From positions 575,501 through 639,500 of the forward strand of contig NC_135371.1 of NCBI RefSeq assembly GCF_049243985.1: a DNA stretch of 64,000 bases, read 5' to 3'. Positions within the stretch are counted from its first letter, which is position 1; the number at the start of each line of letters is the position of its first letter. This document shows, piece after piece, positions 9,039-20,900 of the stretch. This DNA is from Paroedura picta (lineage: Eukaryota > Chordata > Lepidosauria > Squamata > Gekkonidae). The position numbers and the translations under genes are program-made. The notes under the pieces are model-generated. The model was not told the DNA's origin and searched no databases. It saw only the letters and a program-made list of their open reading frames with translations.

Positions 9039-12000
9039 TCATTTCTTGGCCTCGCCATACTGGTCCAGCAGCCCAGCGACGTCGGTGCGTCCGACCCGGA
9101 TCCAGCCGTCTTCCTTCATGTGATACACTGCAGGGCAAAGGCAGACACCACACCATCAGTGTAAAATGTGCAAAACCTGCGCAGGCTCTCACCAGACAGC
9201 CACACGCTTCTAGGTCTGAGATGAGTGAGAAGGAAAGAGGCCGAAGCAGCTCAAGGGCTAGGGCCAAGAGAACTTACTGTTCACCACCCCTCCGGAGTAG
9301 GCGTCCCGGTGGGTGGCATAAGAGATGGCCCGCCGGCCCAGGTCGTAGGCCTCTTCCACGCTGAGGTCGGGGCGGTATCCGCTGTCCAGCACCCCGTAGG
9401 CGTAAGTGTTCCCACTTCCCGTGGAAAAGAGGGGGCCCGACAGACGGACCCCGTTGTCATCGATGTAGTAAAGGCCTGGGCCCTGAAGATGATTGGGAGG
9501 GAGGGAGGGAGGGAGGGAGGGGAGCTGTGACCTCGGATCTCCGAAGAACAGCAGCTCTTCTCCTCAGAAACTGACTCCCTCCTCCATAACCCTGTGCTGT
9601 AGACATGCCCGTCCGTCCCTGGCTTAGACACACGCCCGTCCATCCCTGGCTTGGGCCACTGCTGGTGGGGCCACGGGGGGTCCAGCGCACAAACCAGAGC
9701 TGTCCATCCCTAGTGGACGGGGCTCTGCCCTTAGCTGTATCTTTGCCATCGGCTGCATCCTGACCAAAGGCTGCCTCTGTTGGATTTCAGCCTGCCTTGC
9801 AGCTATTAACTGAAGGGCTTCTGCCGATAAGGGGGTGGGATTCTCAGACCCCATGGAATCTATGGGTGCCCTTGGAAGGGGGAGCTCTGGCTAGGCTGGA
9901 GGGCCCAAAACGCCCATGCTCCCCACCCGCCGGAGGGCAAGCAAAGAGCCCCCATCTCCCCAGTGTCTCCCCCCCACCCAACCCCCCATGCCCACCCTCT
10001 TTTCAGCCTCGCTGCTCCCTCCTTGTCCACAGGACTCCCTTTCTCCCCTCCCCCCAGGGGGGCCGCGTGTACCTTTTTGTCCCACCCGCACAGCATGCTG
10101 CCCACCGAGAGGCCCATCCCCCGGTACTCGGCCAGCATGTTGGCCAGCAGCTTGGAGGCGGCCGAGACGCTGATCCGCTCCTTGTTGCGCAGGTAATACA
10201 GCCTGGAGGAGGGGGAGGGGCAGGGAGAGAGCGGCCATCCAAGCAAGGTCGGTGCCAGATTTGGGGGGGGGGGTGGAGGGCCTCCATCCCCCCCCCCCAG
10301 AAGCGCCCCCTCCAGCCCTCCTCTCCACCACTGGGCACCACCCTCCTGCCCCCCCTGCAAAAAATCTGGACAGTGAGTGGCATGGGGAAGAACGGGGGCA
10401 GGGCAGGTGCGTGGGGGGGGGCATCGGGCCAGTGGGCCCCAGCAGTACGCCTGGGGCTTCTCTTTCCTCTGCAAAAGGCAGACCCTCCAAGGCCTCAGTC
10501 GAACACAGACCCACCTGCAGTGCTTGGCCAGGAGGCGCTCCCAGTACTGGCAGTCGGCCGCACTCCCGGACATGGTGCCCAGCAGGTAGGGGTTGATCTC
10601 GATCACCTTGTTGAAGAGCAGGGTGGCTGTGGGGGGGGGGAGGGGAGACAAGAAGGGTGAACCCGAACCCAGTCAAAGACCCCCCTGAGCAACGACCCCA
10701 CCTGAGAAGGGGATGCTGATTTTAGGCTAAGAAAAATGGCTCTCGAGGAGGCTTATGTGATAATCCAGAATAACTCCCCAAGGAGGGCGAATCACGTGTA
10801 ACAAATGTATCCAAAAATGACAGCCAGACTAAGGAATGCCACGCTGTGGAAGGAAGAAGGGGGGGGGGGGCTTCAGAGAGTTTCAGGTGGGGGGACCTCA
10901 ACCTTCTGGCCCCTGTGGGCACCTCTGGGATTTTGACACGTGGGTGGGTGGGTGGGTGGGTGGGTGGGTGCTACCACAAAATGGCTGCCAAGGGAGGTGG
11001 AGCCAAGCACAAATGGTCAGGGAGTGAGGTGCCCCCCGTCCGTCCGTCCATCCGCCCGCCCACCCAGCTCTCCATCTGTCTATCATCCATCTGTCTGTGA
11101 TAGTAAGACTGCCACCTTTTAATCTTATATATTATTTACTTATTTATTACATTTTCAGACCACCCTCTTGACAAGCCGGCTCAGGGTGGTGTACAGAGTA
11201 GTTGGTTGTTTTAACCGCAGTTCAGACAATAAAATATAAGGTTAAACTAGTTTTAAAGTGACATCGGTCAAAACCGCAGCAGTTCTTCTGCAGAGCACCG
11301 AACAGAGGTGGTTAAAAACTTTCCCAAAGGCCGGCTGAATTGGGAGCCGGTGGAGAAATAAGGAGGTGGCCGGGCGGGATGGGCGGGGCCACGGGTCGAT
11401 AGAGGGGAGATGTCCGCTTTGCCACCCCCCCCCCTATGCCTGGCGGAAGAGCTCTGCCTTGCAGGCCCTGCGGAACTGTGCCAGTCAGAGGGGACTCTTG
11501 CAGCCCACCAGATGCCCAGCTGCACAAGGGGCCCCCTGGCTGCCCCTTGGGGGGTCTGAGGCAAAGTGTTGGCGGGAACCAAGCTGGAGACTCCGGCTCC
11601 AAGAGTTTTGCCGCGTTGAGTCAAACAGGTGTGGCAGGTTTCCGCAGAGTTCCAAAAACCTGCAAAACTGTTCTGTAGTTGACAGCAGCACATTGGAAGG
11701 GGGCCGTTGGAGGGAGAAGAGGGGGGCAGGAGGACTCACAGATATAGTTGCCGGCCGAAGCCCGCGAGTCGGTGGCCACGATGACCCCTTGCTGGAACTT
11801 GAAGGCCAGGGTGGTGGTCCCGTGAGCCAGCTCGATCCGGTGCCCGTCTCCCCTGCCCTCACTGAGGGACTGCAGGAACTCAGAGGGCTGGAAGGGGGGG
11901 GGGGGATGGGAGAAGCCAACAGCAAAGGCATGTAATTTTGCCCCCGGGATAACGCCCAGCCCCCTCCTTTCCTCTGGGGACCCCCCTTCACCCCTCCACT

Positions 12001-12626
12001 GTCTGCCAATTGGGCTGGAGAGGGCAGTGGGGGGGGGGCTCCCTCTGGGCATCCAGCTCCTGGCACAGGCGGTTCTGAGTTCAAGTCCACCCAGAAGCCC
12101 TGCTCTTTGATCCTGTTCCTCCTGGAAGTGCTGAAAGGAAAAACTCTCTGCAGATGCTCTGGGACAGCCTCTTCCCTCACTGCCCAAGGCCTGGCAAGGA
12201 GTTCGGGGGCTATGCAAAGCACAGTACTGGAATGCAGATGCTAGCCAGAGAATCAAAGGTTGCCAACCTCCAGGCTAGAACTGGCAACCCCCCCAGAATT
12301 GCATGGGGTCTCCGGACTTTAGAGAAAATGGTGAGCGGAGTGCAGCTTTACGCCCTGCCGAAGCCCCCCCCCCCAAACCTCCAGGAAATCCCTCCCGGGA
12401 GGGGCAGCTCTGCTTCCCCGGCAGCCACGGGGGCAGGGCGCGGGAAAGGCTCTGCACATGCTCAGGGGCTCTCTTGTGACTCGGTCTGGCCGGGATCCGG
12501 ACTCACCTGCCTGCCGGGGGGGACGGCGAGGCGGGCCTCCCCCGCCCCGAAGGAGTAGTGCGCGACGCCCCCCGCCCGCCGGGACCCCCCGAGGCCGCCC
12601 AGCCCGCACACCGCCTCCAGCGCCAT
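9039..12626 (-). CDS. PSMB8: PSMB8 (LMP7), immunoproteasome beta5i subunit, F-type
   Basis: Interferon-inducible catalytic subunit that replaces PSMB5 in the 20S core and gives the chymotrypsin-like activity of the immunoproteasome. Six exons, read downward: 12626-12507, 11887-11740, 10626-10515, 10202-10073, 9482-9278, 9127-9039; the sum is 804 nt, 267 aa, against 276 in human. All borders are AG/GT and in frame. The start was chosen by similarity to mammalian MAL-starting PSMB8. The 63-residue propeptide ends in HG; mature Thr1 is residue 64 (GTTTLAFKF). Asp17, Ser21 and Lys33 of the N-terminal nucleophile active site are present. Exon 3 encodes [16 protein letters not shown] and exon 4 the [11 protein letters not shown] stretch, as in the family. 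Mature residue 31, which lines the S1 pocket, is Phe (codon at 10613-10615), where human has Val. PSMB5 is excluded by the exon 1 sequence and the genomic position. Confidence 0.97.
10939..10970. repeat. (GTGG)n microsatellite
   Basis: About eight copies of gtgg in a row in PSMB8 intron 2 (between the exons ending at 11740 and starting at 10626). Confidence 0.85.
11110..11480 (-). mobile_element. Non-LTR retrotransposon 3' end fragment
   Basis: In PSMB8 intron 2. The plus strand reads 'ttatttacttatttatta', then 'ccggctcagggtggtgtaca', and later 'ggcggaagagctctgccttg'. The same parts appear at 33720-34140, 40420-40855 and 49780-50112. Read in reverse, it ends in an AAATAAATAA-like tail, as CR1/L2-like LINEs of squamates do. 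The exact family is not assigned. Confidence 0.55.
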
Positions 12627-13830
12627 CCTGCCCAGCCCGCGCGAAGCGAAGCGAATGCGAAAGCGAAAGCGGCGCCGCCCGCCCCTACCCGCCTCTCCGC
12701 CCCCGAACGGGAGGGCGCCCGGGAGACGCCTTTCAAAGGCTCCCGCCGCCGCCGCCGGGGGAGACCGCAGCTGGCCTTTTTCGAGGGGGAGTCCCCCTTT
12801 GCCAGACCTCCGCAGGGCTTGGAGCCCGACGTCGCCATCCTTCACTGCAGAGGTCGTGGGGGAGGAGATCACCGTGAAGACGGGAAGGACTTTCCTAGCC
12901 CTCCAACCCCAGCAGAGGGCGGAGGGGCTCCGAAAGCAGAGGGGCGCACCGGGCGGCTCCAGCTGGAAGGGTTGGGGTCTTGCAGTCCCAGGGCCGCCCG
13001 AGGTCAGCAGCGGCTGGACAGCGCAGGGATCGGCCAGGGACTCATGGGGCGGAGGGGGGCTTGTCGCCCTGGAGCAGTGGAAGAACCCCCCCCCCCCGCC
13101 GCTCCTCCTTCCCTCCCAGGCCTAAGTTTGCGCGGGGCCAGAAGGACGCCCGGGGGGTCTGCAGCCCTCCCCCCCCCCGGGGGATTTTTCCTGCACTTCG
13201 CATTTGCGCCGCCCTGTGGGGCTCCTCTCCACCACCAGGGGGCGCTGCCCGCGAGGAAGTCACGTGCGCACAGGGACTCCCCGGCCGCGCCAGCCTGCCG
13301 CCTCGGATTCTCCCTGGCAACTGATGATGCGCGGCGTGTCCTCCTGGGCCATTGGCCGCTGGAGAGCACACCTTTCCCGAAAGCCCGGGCGCTGCGCACC
13401 GCGAGCAAACCCGCCACGCGAATGGGGGGGGGAAGCCCTCCCTAGCCCCCCCCCTCCTGACATGTTTCCCCTCTTCTCGGAACTCGGCCCAACTTTCCCG
13501 AGCAACGCTCCTGCTTCGTGGGTTGGCAACTCCCCCCCCCAGCCCAGCTTCCTGCGTTTAGGCCAGCCAAAGGGGAACCCCCCCCCCCGCTCCCGGGGGC
13601 TCCAGGGGGAATGAGCGGCCGAATGGGCTGCCAGGCACAGACCTCCGCCTAGGCTCCTGTCCCCCCCCCCCCCCCCGCAATCCCCTGCCGGTGGCAAGGC
13701 AGCCCCCAGCTGCAGCACCCTGACGCCATCTGGGCAAGACGGGGAGGGGCACAGAGACGCCCGGGAGGGGAAGCGGGGAACTTGGGGGGGGGGGCAGAGA
13801 GGGAGTCGCTCGGCTGAGTAGGAGCCCCCA
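12480..13830. promoter_or_regulatory. CpG-rich promoter region of PSMB8
   Basis: Very GC- and CpG-rich DNA covering PSMB8 exon 1 and about 1.2 kb upstream, with GC-box-like runs. The interferon element at 12659 is the only clear motif. A CCAAT motif lies at about 13348 (minus strand), too far from the PSMB8 start to be its own box. I see no coding exon in 12670-13860. Confidence 0.5.
12659..12668 (+). promoter_or_regulatory. Interferon-stimulated response element, PSMB8
   Basis: GAAAGCGAAA, a perfect GAAANNGAAA match, ends a run of gcgaa repeats. It lies 33 bp upstream of the PSMB8 ATG, so it is in the core promoter or the first bases of the 5' UTR. It has the same core as the TAP2 element at 5191. 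Confidence 0.65.
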
Positions 13831-13859
13831 GGGCTGCAGCAGCAGCAGCAGCAAAAAGG

Positions 13860-14400
13860 GGCGAACCCCGTCTCAGGTGGACCAACAGAGGCAGCACATC
13901 CCGGCCCCAAGTCACAGCCCTGCAGGACACGACGTTGGTCAGTCCGCACCCGGGGGCCTCTCTCGGGGCCTCACGCCCAAAGGACGGGGCAGCGGAGAGC
14001 GAGGAGGAGGAGGGCCCGGGGGAGCCTGGGGACCCAGCCCTGGGGGAAAGGCGGAGGGGCCAGGGGGAGCCTGAGAGGAGACAGGATGGGCACGCTTGCA
14101 AGGTTGTCCCCTGGAGGAGGGCAGGGAAAGGTTCCTGGTGGCAGCAGAGGGGGGAACCCACAGGGATGGCCTTAAACTACGTGTAGAACGGTACTGGTTA
14201 GACATTGTGGGGGGGGGAATGGCAGAGTCAGAGTAGTTCAGCAGTGGAAGGGGCAGCCTCAGGAGGTGGGGAGCTCCCCCTCACTGGCCGTCTTCAAGCA
14301 GCGGCTGGACTTGTCCTCAGTGCTTTAGGGTGATCCTGCCCAGAGCAGGGGGTGGGACTGGATGGTCTGCACGGCCACTCCACTTCTAGGATTCTGTCAT
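13860..14400 (+). mobile_element. CR1 LINE 3' end
   Basis: Sense CR1 3' region: internal part with 'gtcagtccgcacccggggg', then 'gtagttcagcagtggaag', 'cttcaagcagcggctgg' and 'agcagggggtgggactggat', ending in 'ctaggattctgtc'. It lies between PSMB8 and the TAP1 3' end. Confidence 0.75.
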
Positions 14401-14523
14401 TTTTCAGGCAGGCTGGCAGAACTCCTGCAAAGGGAGCGATACCAGCGTGGGGGTGGGGGGCGACTTGGGGGCGGGGGGAGCAAAGTACAAAAGAGACAAG
14501 GGAATCTCAAGCACCAAGCCATT

Positions 14524-14529
14524 TTTATT
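14524..14529 (-). terminator. Likely TAP1 polyadenylation signal
   Basis: AATAAA on the minus strand about 375 bases past the TAP1 stop. It is the first clear match downstream. Confidence 0.55.
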
Positions 14530-14903
14530 TTCAGGAGTACCAAAGGAAAGAGCTCCCAGCAAAGGAAGTTCTTCCTTGGGAGAAGGGGTGTGTGTGCTTT
14601 CTTCCAACACACAAAATTCGGAGGTGCTGGAGCAGTTGTCCTTTCCCTGGTTTTCCAGAGTGTATTTTCAGATGCTGGGATTTGGGATTCCTCTCCCCAA
14701 CTCACCACACCCTGCCCCACCGCAGGTCCCATGTCCCCACCCCAGTGCCTGAGGCCAAGGAGTCCGTCTTTGGAGCCCAGAACCCCCTCAAAAACCATAA
14801 AAAAACTCTTGCCCTGCAGGTCCCATCCCTGACTGGGGGCAGTGAGGAAAGCCAGGGGGGCCTTCAGACAGCCCCACAAGTCCAGGGGGAGACTCAGCCA
14901 CGA

Positions 14904-17900
14904 CTAGGGGGAAGGTGAGAGGGCCTCTGCCACGGACGCCCACTCTGCAGCCGGCTGGCGCTGCCCTTCTGCCCCGTTCTGCTGGGTCTGCAGCAGCTGC
15001 CAGTAGGCACCCCTCTTCCTCAAGAGTTGCGTGTGGGTCCCCTCCTCTCGGATCTGCCCCTCTTCCAGCACCAGGATGCGGTCGGCCCGTTCCACTGTGC
15101 GTAGGCGGTGGGAGATCAGCAGCACGGCCCGCCTGGCACGATCCGGCCCCTCGTAGAGTTCCTCCTCCACCTGAAGGAGAAAAGGACGCCTGGGTCACAA
15201 TTGGTCCCACCCCCAAAACACAGAGAGGAGGGCGGAAACTCCACCCAAAACAATCAAATCTACCAGGAATCCCCTGGGCAAGCACAGAGTCATGTCTGAC
15301 CCTTGGGGTGACGCCCTCCAGCGTTTTCATGGCAGACTCAATACGGGGCGGTTTGCCAGTGCCTTGGGGTGGGGGTAGGATGGGGATAAAACAAAAATGC
15401 ATCTGATCCTCAGACATTTTGCACGAACGGAGTTCCACGGTGGCCAGACCAGCCTGCTCCCTGCCCAGAGCTCAACTCGCTCACCTGCAGCTGACTCTCC
15501 GTGTCAAGGGCGCTGGTGGCGTCATCCAGGATCAGCACTTGGGGGTCTCGGATCAGAGCCCGAGCAATGGCGACCACCTGCCTCTGTCCCCCGGAGATCT
15601 GGCCCCCCGTTTCCCCAGCATCTGCAGGAAGAGGAACGATTTCAGAGGCCTTCCTTCGATGCTCTTTCCAGGCGCAATTCAGCCTCAGCACCTCCCCGAG
15701 GCCCCTCCTGAACTCTGAGCCCCCCCCCCCCCCCAGGATACCACCCACTCCCAGATTCGACCCAAGGAGATATCCTCTCTTTCTGTCTCCTCACCCCCTT
15801 CTGGAGATTTCCCAGAGACAAGAAATTGTGTCTATTTAAACACTCAAACTGAAATCCTAAAGGGGATTGAACCTGTGGCCTTCTGCACCACAGTCCCTCA
15901 GCTGAGTCTGCTGGAGGACCACGTTTGGTGAGGCCACGGACTCGGGGTAAGCCCTGGACCTGGGGAACCACAGAGAGGGTGACTCTGGGAGGGCACCTCT
16001 ACCTGTGTTGTAGCCGTGGCTCAGCCCCTCGATGAATCCGTGTGCCCCAGCTCTTTGGGCCGCCTGCCTCACCTCCTCGGGACTCCTCTCCCCCAGTCCA
16101 TACGCAATGTTCCCCTGCAGGGACCTCGCAAACAGCACCGGGGTCTGGCTCACCAGCGCCACCTGCAGGGCGGGAGGAAAGCTTGAGTGGGTCTGCACAG
16201 CTTGACCAGGTCTAGAATCTGTGGCCTGGAGAGCTGCTGGAAGCTTCAAGGTAATGGAAATGCTTTGGGAATCCACAACGTAACATCTGGCAGGGCACAT
16301 AGAGAGGGACGGACGGACGGACGGGAGGACTGTGTTTCGCCCAGTGTTGTGCAGTTCCAAAAGTATGCTTGGAAACGTATTCATTTTAAGGAGTACTTTG
16401 AAACTTTGGATACTGGCAGTTGTTCTCTGTACCACACAGACCTCCACGGTCTTGGACATGGTGTTGCAAAAGGGAAGGGAGGAAGGCCGGTGGTTGGCAA
16501 GCAGCTATTCCTCCAGGGGCATGCCTGGCCGTAAGTTGACCCCACGGAGGCCAGGTGCTGCGAAGTGGGAGATAGAATCATAATAGAATCATAGAGCTGG
16601 AAGGGGCCATACAGGCCATCTAGTCCAACCCCCTGCTCAACGCAGGATTAGCCCTAAGCATCCTAAAGATGTAGCGGCAAGGCCTAAGGTCTGAGAAGAA
16701 GGAAAGTGGGGGACGGGGAGGGAGGAGAGAGAGAGAGAGGGAAAAACCTTGGGCGTGGGAAGGGTGGTCTGTGATTCTAAGGGTGGATGTTTATTTATTC
16801 TTTCGGTTTCTATCCTGCCACTTGCCGGAGCAGACCTGTTCCATCACAGCCTGATTTCATGCCAATACTGAAGCTATGCCTCATATTCCAGGTTGGGTCT
16901 GGTCTCTGCCAACTCAAATCCTACTGGACAGAATCATGGAAGGGATCTCCGCGGTCATCTAGTCCAACCCTCTGAAGAATGCAGGAGATTCACAACTACT
17001 AAACCTTCCATCCTGTTGATTGTTCCACCCCTTGGGACCCGGTGAGAAAGGCAGACTATACAGAACATATAAATGAGATGACAGGAGAATTTAATTCTGG
17101 GGCCGCCCAGGGGGAATCTGAAGGGGTGCCTGTCTCTCATCATATCAGTCCTGCAGGTGGAGGTGGGGGACCTCCGTCACCCCTAATTCTGTGGGAGAGA
17201 CACGGCCCCTACCTTGCGATGCAGGAAGCCGTGCTCATATTCCCGCAGGTCTCTCCCGTCCAGCATCACGCGTCCTCGCTCCGGGTCGTAGAACCGCACC
17301 AGCAGGGCCCCCAGGGTGCTCTTCCCAGACCCCGAGGGGCCAACCAGGGCAGTCACGGTGCCTGGGCGCAGCTCCAGGGTCACCCCCTGCGTGGGAGGGA
17401 AGGCACGGGGGGGCTCGTACTCAGGGACAGAACCCGGACCTCCGACCGGACAGGGGCAGACCGCGCTCTCCGGAACATGCAGTGATATCAGAGGCCCTCT
17501 TCACCCAAAGTGGACAAGGCTCCTTTGATTCTCGTCTCCAGGGGAATGCTCCCGGGCCCTTCATGACCCCCTTGCTTGGGGCCTCTGCCCCCCCCCCATC
17601 TCAGCCCCCCTCCAGGTACCTTCAGCACCAGAGTATCCTCCCGGTCCGGATACGAGAACCAGACGTCCTGCAAGAGGACATGGCCCCGCAGATCGGGGGG
17701 TGCCAGTGTCCCTGAGGGGCTGATCTGGGGCGACCGGTCCATGTACTCAAAAATCTTCTCCGAGGATCCAAGAGCTTTTTGCACATTTGGGTAATAAAAG
17801 AGGAGGGCCTGGGGGAGGGGGAGAGAAGCCAGAGGGGGAGGTTCAAGGACAAGCAGTCAAGAAGGGCCCCACACAATCTCCCCTCTTATTCCAGTCCACT

Positions 17901-20900
17901 CACCTAAGAACATAAGAGGCCATGTTGGATCAGGCCAATGGCCCATCCAGTCCGACACTCCATGCCACAAAGTGGGCCAAACCCAGGGGCCTTCAGGAGG
18001 CCCCCAGCAGCTTCAGCAGCCCTCCCACTCTAGCCCCACAAGCACCCAGCAGACAGAGCATCGCAGCCCCAGACAGTGGGAGACCCTGTGGGCTGCTTTT
18101 CTCCCATCCTCCCCACCCCCACCCCACATGTGCCCCCAACTCACCCCCACTGCTGCGGAGAACTGCACCTCGTAGAGGACAAAGGTCACCAGGTCTCCGC
18201 TGCTCACCTCCCCCTGTGAGACCAGGCGGCCCCCGTAATACAGAATCCCCACTTTGAGCGCCAGTCCTGAGATCTGGAGGGGGAGAAGGAAGAGGAGCTG
18301 CCTGGGAAAACCGCTTTCCCTTCTCACAGGACTGGGGTCTCCAACCTTTCTGAGCCTGTGGACACCTTCGGAATCTGGCGCAGAGGACGCAACCACAAAA
18401 TGGCTGCTGTGGGAGGCGGAGTCAGCCACAAAATGGTTATCTTCCATCACTCAGCAAAGATCCTTGTGCTGCAGGGGCAGCAGAAATCTGTATAGTCCAT
18501 CAATGGCTCTTTGAGGGCACCAGGAAACTTGTCTGTGGGTGACATGGGCCCTTGGGCACCGTGTCGGGGAGGCCTGCTTTATGATCCCCAGGGCCTCCCC
18601 TCCCCTCACCCACCCAACCAGGCCTACCCTTGCAGAGGGTACCCTTGCCCAATTCCTGCCCTGGTGCTGCGTTGCCTGCCCAGAAAAGCAAAGGGATCCG
18701 TGGCATCGCTTACGCTGGTGGTCCACAGGGAGGTGGCGTAGGCCGCGGCCTCCCACTTGTTGAGCCTGTAAGTCTCCTGCAGCTTCTCCTCGTAGTGCCT
18801 GGCAGCTCCCTCCTCGTTGGCAAAGCTGCGGACGGTGGAGATGGCCTGGAAGATCTCCACCGCCACTTCACTGGCCTTGGCCAGGGACTCCTGCACCTGA
18901 CGGGCCAAGTTCTGCAGGGGACAAAGAGAGGCTGTGAGGCAACACGCTTTCCTCTGGGCAGAGAGACGGTGGGGGGGGGGGTCAGCAGAGGGGTCAAGGA
19001 GGGAACCACACTTTAATCAAGAATATACGTTTAACAATATCCAAACATGCTGGAGGTCCTACCTATTGTGACTCTGTGAGAGTGTTTCAGTTTTTAAAAA
19101 ATTCTTTCGTTTACTAAAGAAATCTTTTTTCTGCCTCCAACTATTTACCTCTCGGGTAGTAAAATTTAAGGTTTGTGCGCTACAGTCTCCCTGAATGCAA
19201 CAGGGTGCATCTTTTTCTCCTGGGCATGCTTGCTATTTTTCTTCTATGGAGCAAAGATATTTCTACTTTCGAATCTCAGAAATATGCCAAAGAATGCAGA
19301 ATGATAAGCTAATCCCTATCTATCCGTGGTTCTTATATATTTGTGAAACAGTCCTGGGGGTGGAGACTGTCCTCCCCTGTCCGAGACGGAATAGGCCCAA
19401 TCAGGGTGTGGCCAGAGGGAGGGCCGCACCCTGATCCATAGATGGAATGGAAAGGAGACAATTCTCAGGGCACTCTGATGGCCGGACGCTTAACCTCCAC
19501 CCCCATAGATGACCAAATGTAGCTACTGGGAACCAAAACTGCTCCAGGGCATTAAGTGGAGCCAGGACTGACTGGGGCCCATCCTTGAAGACTGTCTCCC
19601 TGAAGTGTTTTGATTAACAAAAAGGAAAAGAGAAGAGAACATGCAGAGTGCCCTTGCAGGAGCTATAGCAGCAGCAAAAGGAAAACTTTTTTGTACTCTG
19701 CTTTTTACTACCCGAAGGAGTCTCAAAGTGGCTTTCAATGTCCTTCCTTTCCTCTTCCCACAACAGGCATCTTGTGAGGTAGGTGGGGTTGAGAGAGCCC
19801 TGAGAGAACTGTGTCAGGGTACTGGTGGAGGCATTTAAATGCTCCCAAACAGCTGATCTGAAGAGACAGGGGTATCTCCTCACATTAGCTGCTTGTCCGG
19901 CAGTGGCTGAATTGGCTGGTCGTGAAACACCTGAATCAAAATCTCAATGTCAGTAAGATTTGAAGAATGGTTTCTTGTACCCCTGTGAGGTAGATGGGGC
20001 TAAGAGAGTTCCGAGAGAACTGGGACTAGCTGGCTGCATGTGGAGGAGGAATGGGGAATCAAACTGGGAGCCAGTTTGGTATAGCGGTTAGGAGTGCGGA
20101 CTTCTAATCTGGCATGCCAGGTTCGCTTCTGCGCTCCCCCACATGCAGCCAGCTGGGTGACCTTGGGCTCACCACGGCACTGATAAAACTGTTCTGACCC
20201 AGCAGTAATATCTGGGCTCTCTCAGCCTCACCCACCCCACAGGGTGTCTGTTGTGGGGAGAGGAATGGGAAGATGACTGTAAGCCGCTCTGAGCCTCCTT
20301 CGGGTAGGGAAAAGCGGCATATAAGAACCAACCTTCTTCTTCTTCTATTTGGTGGAGTCTTCCTCCCCGCAGACCCCTTTGAGGTCTGTGGGAGAGTGAT
20401 TTAAAGACATTCAGGGGGGTCTTTCTCAATTAGCCAACAAACTCTAATGTGCGATTCAGTTTGGATGAGTCCAGACAATACCCAAATCAGCAGGTCACCC
20501 CAGGGAGCACCGCATGAAAGGAAACATTTCCAGGTCACAATGGAGGGACCTCCGTGGAGCTTCATCCGTCACCCCCTTTCCCCACAGACCCAGCCTCCTG
20601 GGGAAGCTCCCGTGGGGGGGCACAGGACTGGCCCCCCTTATGGGACGGAGGGCCGTATAATCCTGCCCAGGGCGTCCTGAGGCGCGTGCGTACCTGGTGG
20701 AATTTCCCTAAGAGCTTCGGCAGGAGGAGGAGGAAGGGCAGCCCCAGGGTGACCCCCAAGGCCAGGGGCACGGAGACCCACAGCATCATGGCGTAGAGGA
20801 AGACCCCCCGGGCCAGGTACCACATCAGCAGGCTCAGGTCCCCCGAGAGGGCTTCGCTCGTGGCGTCCGTGTCCGAGGTGATGCGGGACACAACGTCTCC

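Noticed and set aside
9797-10660. Long plus-strand open frame across PSMB8 exons 3 and 4
   Set aside because: It is the complement of two real exons and their poly-C/poly-G introns; the composition is Pro/Gly/Arg-rich with no family signal.
13300-13440. A separate gene or bidirectional promoter upstream of PSMB8 (CCAAT motif in CpG-rich DNA)
   Set aside because: No exon on the plus strand shows recognisable protein sequence, and the next element is a CR1 LINE.
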